From: Aequorivita sp.
GTDB lineage: Bacteria; Bacteroidota; Bacteroidia; Flavobacteriales; Flavobacteriaceae
DNA: 61,414 bases
NCBI GenBank assembly: GCA_020435825.1
Contig: JAGQYY010000004.1
Coordinates: forward strand, 12,681-74,094
Direction: 5' to 3'
Below, piece after piece: positions 43,543 to 51,507 of the stretch. Each line of letters begins with the position of its first letter. Positions within the stretch are counted from its first letter, which is position 1. The notes under the pieces were generated by a model, which ran no database searches, was not told the DNA's origin, and saw nothing but the letters and a program-made list of their open reading frames with translations. The translations under genes were made by a program, and so were the position numbers.

Positions 43543-43590
43543 GTCAGTTCGAGCCCTTCGACTTCGCTCAGGGTAAACTAAAGTCGAGAC
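43543..43590. repeat. Intergenic palindromic repeat (family 2)
   Basis: The core CTTCGACTTCGCTCAG at 43556-43571 is identical to the copy after rpsI (47202-47217). The unit has inverted ends GTCAGTTCGAG and AAGTCGAGAC. It lies between the M23 stop and its terminator. Confidence 0.7.
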
Positions 43591-43608
43591 CTCTATTTTA
43601 GCATAAAT

Positions 43609-43650
43609 TAAAAACCCTTTGGGAGAAAGCTCTTCCAAAGGATTTTTATT
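43609..43650 (+). terminator. Terminator after the M23 peptidase gene
   Basis: AAAACCCTTTGGGAGA pairs with TCTTCCAAAGGATTTT (one mismatch, one G-T pair) and is followed by TTTATTTT. Confidence 0.65.
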
Positions 43651-43675
43651 TTGTAGGAAACGCACTTCATTAAAA

Positions 43676-43716
43676 AGGGGGAAATCCCCCTAAAAAAACA
43701 GGAAAAATCCTGTTTT
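43676..43716. other. Two adjacent short hairpins upstream of the decayed subtilase
   Basis: AGGGGG/CCCCCT (43676-43691) and AAAACAGGA/TCCTGTTTT (43695-43716) each form a perfect stem with a three- to five-base loop. The second has the shape of a terminator. They lie between the M23 terminator and the pseudogene and may be additional repeat debris. Confidence 0.5.
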
Positions 43717-43748
43717 ATTTATAAATATTTTGGCATAGCTTTAACAAA

Positions 43749-44248
43749 TTGACTAACTTTAATCGACCAAAGTATGAAAACACACGCCCACAAAGAATTT
43801 TAATATTTATTGTGCTTGTTTTTTCTTCAGTTTTGCTGAATGGCCAAACTAGACAAGATTATTATGTAGTAGCTAAAACAAGTTATTCATTGGAACCTCT
43901 TCAAAAAACCGCGAACCTTTATTCGTCCCAGATGACTATCAGGCTCTTTTCGACACCTCGCTAAGTCAGTTGGACTTGATAAAAGCACCCTTTGCATGGA
44001 ATATTACGCAAGGCAATCCAAGTGTAAAGGCTGGAGTTGTGGATACCGGTTTTGAGTTAACTCACGAATACCTGGAAAACCAGATAGTAGGTCAAATAAA
44101 TGCCAATGGTACTTCAAACAATTATATTCTAGACACTACCGAATTCCAGACAACTATAGACATTTCATCCTATCCCACAGGCCTTTATTCCGTGGCATTG
44201 GTATGTGATGGACAGATACAACAATCAAAAACTTTGGCAAAACAATAA
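43749..44248 (+). pseudogene. Decayed S8 subtilisin-like T9SS protease
   Basis: Three pieces of a secreted subtilase are joined. First, a signal peptide (RILIFIVLVFSSVLLNGQ) in one frame. Then, after a frameshift near 43920, FVPDDYQALFDTSLSQLDLI and APFAWNITQGNPSVKAGVVDTG carry the S8 catalytic aspartate region (VVDTGFELTHEYL). This runs without a stop into DTTEFQTTIDISSYPTGLY, the end of a T9SS sorting domain. The segment with the catalytic His and Ser, some hundreds of residues in intact homologues, is missing. The gene is therefore inactive: one frameshift and one large in-frame deletion. Confidence 0.8.
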
Positions 44249-44262
44249 AAACCCCCGTAATC

Positions 44263-44991
44263 ATGAAATGTATAATTTTATTCCTCGCTATACTTATTTT
44301 TCACACTGGTTCTGCCCAAGACCCTCAATTGGCAGGGGTGGACTGGTATCTGCACGATCTTGTCATAAACGGCGAACACTATCCACCTCCCCGTAATCCT
44401 GAAGTCCAAAATGTTGTAGCCCGTTTTCAGGCAATTTCAAATGGAGATGGAGTCGATGGCTTTATTTCTGTTGTGTGCAACTCCATTACCGGTCTCGTGG
44501 AATACGGCCCAAATACTCCGGATTTTAGTTTTCAGCCCCCTTTGCAGGTAACTTTAATAGATTGCAACTTGCAGATAAACGAGGATTATGAAGTGATTTA
44601 TTTTCCCTTTTTCGATCAAAGCCCTGGGAATCTTTACGTTTATTCCATAACGACGGGCACCAATGGACACAAGACCTTGGAGCTAACCTCGCATACGGGC
44701 GACCAGGCAATTTACGGCGACCACATTCTATCAAGTCAAGATTTTCATAAAACTCAATTCTTCATCCACCCCAACCCCGTTAAAAGCCAGATATTTCTAA
44801 CTTCAAAAAGCACCACAGGAAATCTAAAAGTAAAAATCTTCAACCTTGAGGGCAAACTTTTAAGCACCCAAAGCGTAGCGCTTCACAATAAAACGGCAAT
44901 AGATGTCTCCCAACTCGTCAGCGGCATCTATTTTTTGAATATTGAGGATGAAAGCGGGAATACAACAAACAAAAAATTTGTTAAAGAATAG
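44263..44991 (+). CDS. Small secreted protein with T9SS sorting domain
   Basis: A 242-residue exported protein. The signal peptide is IILFLAILIFHTGSAQ. The central domain (about 20-160: GVDWYLHDLVINGEHYPPPRNPE ... LQVTLIDCNLQINEDYEVIYFPFF) is beta-rich with two cysteines and resembles small lipocalin/META-like sandwiches that some Bacteroidota secrete, but I cannot name it with confidence. The end (FFIHPNPVKSQIFLTS ... VSGIYFLNIEDESGNTTNKKFVKE) is a T9SS sorting domain. It begins 14 bases after the decayed subtilase gene and may have shared its transcript. Confidence 0.85.
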   Translation: MKCIILFLAILIFHTGSAQDPQLAGVDWYLHDLVINGEHYPPPRNPEVQNVVARFQAISNGDGVDGFISVVCNSITGLVEYGPNTPDFSFQPPLQVTLIDCNLQINEDYEVIYFPFFDQSPGNLYVYSITTGTNGHKTLELTSHTGDQAIYGDHILSSQDFHKTQFFIHPNPVKSQIFLTSKSTTGNLKVKIFNLEGKLLSTQSVALHNKTAIDVSQLVSGIYFLNIEDESGNTTNKKFVKE

Positions 44992-45026
44992 ATATTTTAT
45001 TGTTCGTTATATAAATGCTACAATCG

Positions 45027-45070
45027 CACTTTGACAAGCCTGCCAGCGGCAAGGCAGGCTCAGTGTGACA
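45027..45070. repeat. Intergenic palindromic repeat (family 2) with nested palindrome
   Basis: The outer unit CACTTTGACA...CAGTGTGACA is split by AGCCTGCC (45037-45044) and GGCAGGCT (45053-45060), an internal palindrome absent from the other copies. It lies between the T9SS gene and the tsf terminator. Confidence 0.6.
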
Positions 45071-45078
45071 ATTATATA

Positions 45079-45108
45079 AAAAGAGGCTGGAAATTTCCAG
45101 CCTCTTTT
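45079..45108. terminator. Bidirectional terminator between the T9SS gene and tsf
   Basis: A perfect 30-base palindrome with arms AAAAGAGGCTGGAAA; it ends with T tracts on both strands and lies 24 bases after the tsf stop. Confidence 0.9.
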
Positions 45109-45131
45109 CAGTTCTATATTTGCTTAAAAGC

Positions 45132-46097
45132 TTATGCCAAAGAAACTCTCTTAAAGCCAACAACGGCAACATCGCCATACGTTTTTACATAATCTGCAAC
45201 GCTCTTTTTCTCATCTTTAATAAAGTTTTGGTCAAGCAACGCTTTTTCGTGGTCAAGTGTAGTATTGTCACTAATAAAACGTTCCAATTTTCCTGGAAGA
45301 ATCTTGTCCCAGATTTGCTCTGGCTTTCCTTCAGCTTTCAATTCCGCTTTTGCATCAGCTTCGGCCTGTGCCAAAACCTCTGGAGTCAATTGTGCTCTTG
45401 AAATGTATTTAGGTACATTTTTAAGGGTTTTGCCCAAACGGCCCAATTCTATGTTTTCCTTTTCAATTACAGCGATTCTTGCCTCAGTTTCAGAAGCAAC
45501 AAATTCTGGATCAAAATCTTTATAAGAAAGGGTAGTAGCGCCCATGGATGCAACTTGCATAGAAACGTCCTTTGCCAATTCCTCAGCATTGTCAACCTTT
45601 TTTGAAAGACCAGTTAAGGCAGCAATTTTGTTCCCGTGAACGTAAGAGCCTACGAATGGAGCTTCCAAAATTTCATACCCGCCAATCTCTATTTTCTCAC
45701 CGATAACCCCAGTTTGCTCAGTCAATTTCTCAGCAACGGTAATAGTATCAAATTTAGAATTCAAAAATTCTTCCTTTGAAGCTGTGTTCAAAGCAATTTC
45801 AGCCATTTTGTTGGCCATTTCAATGAAAGAATCGTTTTTGGCAACAAAATCGGTTTCACAGTTCAATGAAATAGCAACCCCTTTTGTGTTGTTGCTGTTC
45901 ACTTTTACGGTTGCAACACCTTCACTGGAATCGCGATCGGCTCTTTTTTCAGCAATTTTCTGTCCTTTTTTTCGAAGGATTGAGATTGCTTCTTCCATAT
46001 TTCCACCTGCTTCAACTAAAGCGTTTTTGCAGTCCATCATTCCGGCACCGGTGGTTTGTCTTAGTTTATTTACTTCTGCGGCTGTTATGTTTGCCAT
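45132..46097 (-). CDS. tsf: Translation elongation factor Ts
   Basis: A 321-residue EF-Ts that recharges EF-Tu with GTP. The N-terminal UBA-like domain and TDFV motif are clear: VNKLRQTTGAGMMDCKNALVEAGG and SLNCETDFVAKNDSF. The dimerisation and C-terminal modules follow. The length agrees with the longer Bacteroidota form. It is transcribed behind rpsB with a 95-base gap. Confidence 0.97.
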   Translation of the reverse strand: MANITAAEVNKLRQTTGAGMMDCKNALVEAGGNMEEAISILRKKGQKIAEKRADRDSSEGVATVKVNSNNTKGVAISLNCETDFVAKNDSFIEMANKMAEIALNTASKEEFLNSKFDTITVAEKLTEQTGVIGEKIEIGGYEILEAPFVGSYVHGNKIAALTGLSKKVDNAEELAKDVSMQVASMGATTLSYKDFDPEFVASETEARIAVIEKENIELGRLGKTLKNVPKYISRAQLTPEVLAQAEADAKAELKAEGKPEQIWDKILPGKLERFISDNTTLDHEKALLDQNFIKDEKKSVADYVKTYGDVAVVGFKRVSLA

Positions 46098-46192
46098 TTT
46101 TATAAAATTTTAAAGTTTAATATTAAAAAAAGCCGTTAAAATTATTTTCTACAAAGAAAAGAACCCAACGACTTTTAAATTTTATGAAATCG

Positions 46193-47059
46193 TTATTCTT
46201 CTTCGTTAAGAACTTCTTTTTTTGATTTCTGACGAACAGGCTTTTTTGCTTTTTTCATAACTTCAACATCGTCATCATCAGTTAAAGGAACTTCAGCTTT
46301 TGCTTTTTTAGGAGCTTTCACCTTCTTTTCCATTTCTTCTTCGTCATCGCTATCGTCATCTTTACCAGATTTTCTTTCAGAAAGACCTTCAATAATAGCT
46401 TCAGAAACAAAACTCATAATGCTTTCGATAGATTTTGAAGCATCATCGTTAGCTGGAATTACATAGTCAATAACGCGTGGGTCGCTGTTTGTATCTACCA
46501 TTGCGAAGATTGGAATGTTCAGTTTCATAGCCTCTGCAACTGCAATGTGCTCGCGGGTTGTATCAACCACAAAAAGTGCTGCGGGAAGGCGGCTCATATC
46601 GGAAATGGAACCAAGGTTCTTTTCCAATTTTGCACGAAGACGATCTACGGCCAAACGCTCCTTCTTTGAAAGGGTGTTGAAAGTACCATCTTGCTTCATC
46701 CTGTCGATAGCAGCCATTTTCTTAACGGCTTTACGGATAGTCACAAAGTTGGTAAGCATACCGCCCGGCCATCTTTCGGTAATGTACGGCATGTTTGCAT
46801 TCTTTGCTTTTTCGGCAACAATGTCCTTTGCTTGTTTTTTGGTAGCTACAAAAAGGATTTTGCGGCCACTGGCTGCAATTTTCTTAAGGGCTTCATTGGC
46901 CTCGTTGATTTTTGCAGCGGTTTTGTACAGGTTGATAATGTGGATCCCGTTGCGCTCCATATAGATATACGGCGCCATGTTTGGGTTCCATTTGCGGGTT
47001 AGGTGGCCAAAGTGCACACCAGCGTCAAGTAAGTCTTTTACTTCTACTTTTTTTGCCAT
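46193..47059 (-). CDS. rpsB: 30S ribosomal protein S2
   Basis: A 288-residue S2. The core (DAGVHFGHLTRKWNPNM, INLYKTAAKINEANEAL, ITERWPGGMLTNFVTIRKAVKKM, DTTREHIAVAEAMKLNIPIFAMVDTNSDPRVIDYVIPANDDA) is complete. The last 60 residues or so are an acidic/basic extension (DDDSDDEEEMEKKVKAPKKAK) seen only in some Bacteroidota. It lies between rpsI and tsf. Confidence 0.97.
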   Translation of the reverse strand: MAKKVEVKDLLDAGVHFGHLTRKWNPNMAPYIYMERNGIHIINLYKTAAKINEANEALKKIAASGRKILFVATKKQAKDIVAEKAKNANMPYITERWPGGMLTNFVTIRKAVKKMAAIDRMKQDGTFNTLSKKERLAVDRLRAKLEKNLGSISDMSRLPAALFVVDTTREHIAVAEAMKLNIPIFAMVDTNSDPRVIDYVIPANDDASKSIESIMSFVSEAIIEGLSERKSGKDDDSDDEEEMEKKVKAPKKAKAEVPLTDDDDVEVMKKAKKPVRQKSKKEVLNEEE

Positions 47060-47201
47060 TTTGTTTTAGTTTACGTTCTGTGAAAGGATAGCAACCGCTT
47101 CTAAAAGAATTTGGTTTAGATGCTAAACTAACTCCGCCAAAGACGGATAACAGCTTTTTTGATTAATAATGAATATGAACTTAAAATTGTGCGGTGCCTC
47201 A

Positions 47202-47270
47202 CTTCGACTTCGCTCAGTGAACGACACCACACAAGTATTTTTAAAAATCGGTTGCTGAGCGCAGCCGAAG
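47202..47270. repeat. Inverted pair of family 2 repeats between rpsI and rpsB
   Basis: CTTCGACTTCGCTCAG (47202-47217) and CTGAGCGCAGCCGAAG (47255-47270) are inverted copies that can pair over 16 positions with two mismatches. The second copy ends two bases before the rpsI stop at 47273-47275. The stem could slow or end transcription between the S9 and S2 genes. Confidence 0.65.
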
Positions 47271-47272
47271 CA

Positions 47273-47659
47273 TTAACGTTTAGAGAACTGGAATTTCTTA
47301 CGCGCTTTCTTCTGTCCGAATTTCTTACGCTCTACCATTCTTGGGTCTCTTGTAAGCAAACCTTCTGGTTTAAGGATGCCACGATTTTCATCGTTAAGCT
47401 CGCACATAGCGCGGGAAATTGCAAGACGAATGGCTTCTGCCTGCCCTGTGATTCCACCTCCAAATACATTTACTGAAATGTCGAAAGTCTTTTCGTTATC
47501 GGTAAGTGTTAAAGGTTGTTTTACTTTATACTGAAGTGTTCCCGTTGGAAAATAGTTTTCCAACTCACGCTTGTTGATGGTAATGTTTCCCTTGCCTTCT
47601 TTAAGGTAAACACGGGCAACAGCGGTCTTTCTTCTGCCTATTTTGTGAATTGTCTCCAT
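47273..47659 (-). CDS. rpsI: 30S ribosomal protein S9
   Basis: A 128-residue S9 with HKIGRRKTAVARVYLKEGKGNITIN, GGGITGQAEAIRLAISRAM and the universal tail GLLTRDPRMVERKKFGQKKARKKFQFSKR reaching the P site. Its ATG shares one base with the rplM stop (TAATG), the classic L13-S9 coupling. Confidence 0.97.
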   Translation of the reverse strand: METIHKIGRRKTAVARVYLKEGKGNITINKRELENYFPTGTLQYKVKQPLTLTDNEKTFDISVNVFGGGITGQAEAIRLAISRAMCELNDENRGILKPEGLLTRDPRMVERKKFGQKKARKKFQFSKR

Positions 47660-48114
47660 TAGTTGCTGTTGTTAAGGTTAATAGTTCTAGGTTTTTGTGC
47701 TTCCTGGTTGTGTGCTGCGCTTGCATACACTTTCAGGTTTCTGAACAATTCTGCCCCCAATTTGTTTTTGGGAAGCATTCCTTTAACAGCTTTTTCAACA
47801 AGCCTCGTAGGGTCTTTTTTGTACATTTCGGTAGCGGTAAGGCTACGTTGCCCACCAGGATAACCTGTGTGGCGAATGTACGTTTTGTCGTTCCATTTGT
47901 TACCTGTAAGTTTTACGTTACTGGCGTTAATAATAATTACGTTATCACCACAATCTACGTGCGGGGTGAAACTTGGCTTGTGCTTTCCACGAAGCAATTT
48001 AGCAACTTCGCTGGCAAGACGACCCAATGCCTGGCCGTCCGCATCGACCAACAACCATTCCTTGGCAACGGTGTTTTTGTTGGCAGATACTGTTTTGTAA
48101 CTTAATGTATCCAT
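47659..48114 (-). CDS. rplM: 50S ribosomal protein L13
   Basis: A 151-residue L13: [84 protein letters not shown]. It is first in the rplM-rpsI-rpsB-tsf row and is preceded by a strong promoter with a leader of about 70 bases. Confidence 0.97.
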   Translation of the reverse strand: MDTLSYKTVSANKNTVAKEWLLVDADGQALGRLASEVAKLLRGKHKPSFTPHVDCGDNVIIINASNVKLTGNKWNDKTYIRHTGYPGGQRSLTATEMYKKDPTRLVEKAVKGMLPKNKLGAELFRNLKVYASAAHNQEAQKPRTINLNNSN

Positions 48115-48192
48115 AAGTTTTTTGTCAAAATAGTTAATAAATCATTGTTTTCTCACCCTTCAAACAAAACTGATTTTTGTCTAAGAGGGGTG

Positions 48193-48222
48193 CAAATGTA
48201 GTGTTATTTATTTGAAAAGCAA
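48193..48222 (-). promoter_or_regulatory. Promoter of the rplM ribosomal protein operon
   Basis: On the minus strand TTG (48222-48220) and TACATTTG (48200-48193) are 19 bases apart, an excellent Bacteroidota -33/-7 pair. The leader to ATG 48114 would be about 70 bases and contains ACAAAA/TTTTGT, a small hairpin. Confidence 0.6.
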
Positions 48223-48320
48223 GGGGTGGGAAATAAATTTTCTTTGAAAATTTGACTTAAGACCGCTGCGCTGAAAGACTTAGGATGTAAGACTAAAAAA
48301 ATCGGAATTATGAATTGACA

Positions 48321-49865
48321 TTATTCTTTCACAAACTTTTTCAAGGCCACATTTTTACCGGAATACAATTGTACATAATAAACGCCCGAAGCCAAGCTGG
48401 AAACATCCACAGTTGGCGAAACGGTGTCAACATCCAGTTGCAAAACCTTGCTGCCCGTCATGGTGTAAATGTTTATTTGGTCTATGGTTTTGTCTTGGGT
48501 GTTTAGTTGCAGTGTGTTTTTTGCGGGGTTGGGGTAGAGGGTTGTGGCAGAAAGTAAGGGATTTTCTACAATGTCAAGAATAATATTGTATTTAACAATC
48601 CAAAAATCACTTTCACCTCTTGAATTTTCAGTTTTGTCCCCTGAAATATTAGAATTGGAAATTCCAGAAATCACTAAACTTCCATCATTTATTAGGGTAG
48701 CTCTAGGCCGTGCATCTGCACCATCACCCCCTATGTCCTTTTGCCATTCTATTATTCCAACACTATTTAATTTTAAAAACCAATAGTCAGTTGGTTCTAC
48801 TAAACCTACCGTTTTATCCCCTGATATCTCCGAAGCCGAATAACCTACTAAAAGGTAGCCATAATCAGGAGTTTCAATAATTGTATAAGGCGCGTCTATC
48901 TCATTTCCTCCAAATGTTTTTTGCCATTGTATTTCACCCATTGAGTTTAATTTTAAAATCCAATAATCTGTGGCGCCACGACTGTCTTCTGTTTTATTTC
49001 CAGATATATTTGAGTCTGAAAAACCGATAATAATAAATCCGTTGTCAGCTGTAACTATAAAGTTTGTAGCAAAATCCCAACCATCACCACCGAAATTTTT
49101 CTCCCATAGAAAATTGCCGTTCTCATTATAATTTGACAGTATATAATCCTCCATATTGCTAGAAGCGCTAATTGCATATCCACCGTTAGATGTGTTTCTA
49201 ATATGGGATGCAGATTCAGCCCCGTAAATCGGATGACTCCTTTGAGAAATTAATTCTCCATTGTCATTAATAACTAACAGCCAGCAATCACCATTTGAGT
49301 TATTGGGAATTGTTCTATCTCCTGAAATGCCAGAGTATGAATAGCCTAAAACTAAATAGTGGCCATTATCTAATATTTCAATATCTTTTCCCAAATCATT
49401 AGAATCGCCGCCATAGGTTTTCTGCCACAACGTATTTCCATCAGCATCAAGTTTAATTATCCAATAATCTCGATCTCCTCGTGAGGGCTCCGTTTTATTG
49501 CCGGAAATTCCCGAATATGAGCCTCCAACTATTAGAAATCCCCCATCATATGTCTGTCTTGCATTGAAAGCCGTATCAGCTTGATCTCCTCCCAAGGTTC
49601 GTTGCCATTCAATTTCACCTTCAGCATTAAATTTTAGTATCCAGAAATCTTCCTCTCCAAAAGAATCTTCTGTTTTTTCACCAGATATCATAGATTTTGA
49701 TGTTCCTCCTGTTAAAAATCCTCCATCCGTGGTAGAAATAATAAAATATTCAATGTCTTGATTTTCCCCCCCAATAGTCCGCTGCCAAAGAATGTTTGGG
49801 TCTTGGGCGTAAAGCGAAATTGTAATGACTGCTAAAACGAAACTGCTAAATAAATTTCTATTCAT
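48321..49865 (-). CDS. T9SS-secreted seven-repeat propeller-like protein (copy A)
   Basis: A 514-residue exported protein with signal peptide ending at YAQD. About seven repeats of 55-60 residues follow, each with ISGxKTExSRGxxDFWILK, then WQRTLGGDxxD and GGFLxxGxSxS; examples are SGEKTEDSFGEEDFWILKFN and SGNKTEDSRGATDYWILKLN. The fourth repeat is degenerate (EDYILSNYN). Seven blades fit a beta-propeller. The C-terminus (LYPNPAKNTLQLNTQDKTID ... LASGVYYVQLYSGKNVALKKFVKE) is a T9SS sorting domain. It is 12 bases downstream of its tandem paralogue. A ligand or enzymatic role is not visible. Confidence 0.87.
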   Translation of the reverse strand: MNRNLFSSFVLAVITISLYAQDPNILWQRTIGGENQDIEYFIISTTDGGFLTGGTSKSMISGEKTEDSFGEEDFWILKFNAEGEIEWQRTLGGDQADTAFNARQTYDGGFLIVGGSYSGISGNKTEPSRGDRDYWIIKLDADGNTLWQKTYGGDSNDLGKDIEILDNGHYLVLGYSYSGISGDRTIPNNSNGDCWLLVINDNGELISQRSHPIYGAESASHIRNTSNGGYAISASSNMEDYILSNYNENGNFLWEKNFGGDGWDFATNFIVTADNGFIIIGFSDSNISGNKTEDSRGATDYWILKLNSMGEIQWQKTFGGNEIDAPYTIIETPDYGYLLVGYSASEISGDKTVGLVEPTDYWFLKLNSVGIIEWQKDIGGDGADARPRATLINDGSLVISGISNSNISGDKTENSRGESDFWIVKYNIILDIVENPLLSATTLYPNPAKNTLQLNTQDKTIDQINIYTMTGSKVLQLDVDTVSPTVDVSSLASGVYYVQLYSGKNVALKKFVKE

Positions 49866-49877
49866 AATTTTTATTTT

Positions 49878-51431
49878 CTATTCTTTCACAAACTTCTTCA
49901 CGGCCACATTCTTTCCTGAATACAACTGCACATAATAAACGCCCGTAGCCAAGCTGGAAACATCCACGGTTGGAGAGACGGTGTCAACATCCAGTTGCAA
50001 AACCTTACTACCCGTGATTGTATAAATGTTTACTTGGTCTATGGTTTTGTCTTGGGTGTTTAGTTGCAGTGTATTTTTTACGGGGTTGGGGTAGAGGGTT
50101 ATTGTTTTTATTAATGAATTTTCTTCCAACCCCAAAGTTGCTGAGTGCTTTATGATCCAGAAATCAGCTTCCCCTCTACTATTTTCAGTTTTATCTCCAG
50201 AAATATTTGAAGAAGATTGACCGCAGATCATAAAGCTATTATCGTTGTTTTGAATTGCTTTTGGAAGTCTTTCCCCCAATGAACCATCTATATCATTTTG
50301 CCATTCAATTATGCCTACAGAATTAAGTTTCAATATCCAGAAGCTCTGGCTGTCTTCAAATGTGTTATCTGTTTTGTCTCCAGAAATATTTGAAAGAGAG
50401 CTTCCACTAATAAAATATCCTCCATCAGAAGTTTCTATAACTGTAAGGGGAATGTCACCTGAGGCTCCCCCAATAGTATTTTGCCAAATAATGTTACCCG
50501 TTGAATCTAACTTTAACACCCAATAATCTTGAAAACCTTGTGAATCTTCCGTCTTATCTCCAGAAGCGTCAGAATTTGATTGCCCAATCGCCATATATCC
50601 TCCGTCATCTGTTAATATAAAATTTGTCAAAAAATCTTCTCCATCTCCACCATAAATTTTTTCCCACACAGAGGCTCCGTTCATATTTAATTTTGAAACA
50701 ATATAATCACTAAAAATACCAGGTGTTCCCGTACCGGCTAATATAAAACCGCCATCGTTGGTTAATTTAGCATTACTTAAAAAAGAATTCGAAAAAAAAT
50801 CATATCCCTTTTGCCATTGAATATTTCCATTTGCATCTAATTTTAAAATCCATATATCGCCTACAACTGTTTTGTCTCCAGAAACTTCGGTAGAAGCATT
50901 TCCGCCAATCAAAAAACCTCCATCGGCCGCTGGTTCAACATCAGCAATTATATCATTGTCATTACTTCCTATTGTTTTTTGCCAAATAATGTTTCCAGTT
51001 TCATCCAGCTTAAGTATCCAATAATCGGTTCCTCCTTGAGAATTTTCAGTTTTATCACCAGATATATCAGAACTAGAATAACCTAGTACTAAAAAGCCAT
51101 TATCAGATGTTTGAATGATTTTTCTTAAATAATCATCCTCACTACCACCTAAGGTTCTTTGCCATTGAATATTGCCCGAGTTGTCAAATTTTAATATCCA
51201 ATAATCGTAACCTCCTCTAGAATTTTCGGTTTTTTCACCGGAAATATTAGATTCTGAAAATCCTCCAACTATAAATCCTCCATCGTTAGTCGCGTTTATA
51301 AATGATGGTTCATCCCAATCACTCCCCCCAATAGTCCGCTGCCAAAGAATGTTTGGGTCTTGGGCTTGAATAGCAACTGTAGAAAGCAATAGTGCTAAAA
51401 GTATAAGTATCCTTTTCATAATAAATTTCAT
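49878..51431 (-). CDS. T9SS-secreted seven-repeat propeller-like protein (copy B)
   Basis: A 517-residue paralogue of the downstream gene. A signal peptide (RILILLALLLSTVAIQAQ) is followed by seven repeats such as SGEKTENSRGGYDYWILKFD and SGDKTENSQGGTDYWILKLD; again the fourth is degenerate (SDYIVSKLN). The T9SS domain differs from copy A at only a handful of residues over about 70, far closer than the blades. ATG 51431 was used; the second in-frame ATG at 51419 is also possible. It comes first of the pair and is probably co-transcribed with copy A. Confidence 0.87.
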   Translation of the reverse strand: MKFIMKRILILLALLLSTVAIQAQDPNILWQRTIGGSDWDEPSFINATNDGGFIVGGFSESNISGEKTENSRGGYDYWILKFDNSGNIQWQRTLGGSEDDYLRKIIQTSDNGFLVLGYSSSDISGDKTENSQGGTDYWILKLDETGNIIWQKTIGSNDNDIIADVEPAADGGFLIGGNASTEVSGDKTVVGDIWILKLDANGNIQWQKGYDFFSNSFLSNAKLTNDGGFILAGTGTPGIFSDYIVSKLNMNGASVWEKIYGGDGEDFLTNFILTDDGGYMAIGQSNSDASGDKTEDSQGFQDYWVLKLDSTGNIIWQNTIGGASGDIPLTVIETSDGGYFISGSSLSNISGDKTDNTFEDSQSFWILKLNSVGIIEWQNDIDGSLGERLPKAIQNNDNSFMICGQSSSNISGDKTENSRGEADFWIIKHSATLGLEENSLIKTITLYPNPVKNTLQLNTQDKTIDQVNIYTITGSKVLQLDVDTVSPTVDVSSLATGVYYVQLYSGKNVAVKKFVKE

Positions 51432-51507
51432 TTGGGTTTTCGGGTTACAATATATATAATTTCAGAAAACTTAAAAAAGGGATTCCTATTCCTTACTACT
51501 TCTATGG

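Noticed and set aside
48240-48300. Repeated GACTTAAGA/AGACTTAGG-like phrases downstream of the propeller gene
   Set aside because: Only a few imperfect units in AT-rich sequence; not enough for a named repeat.
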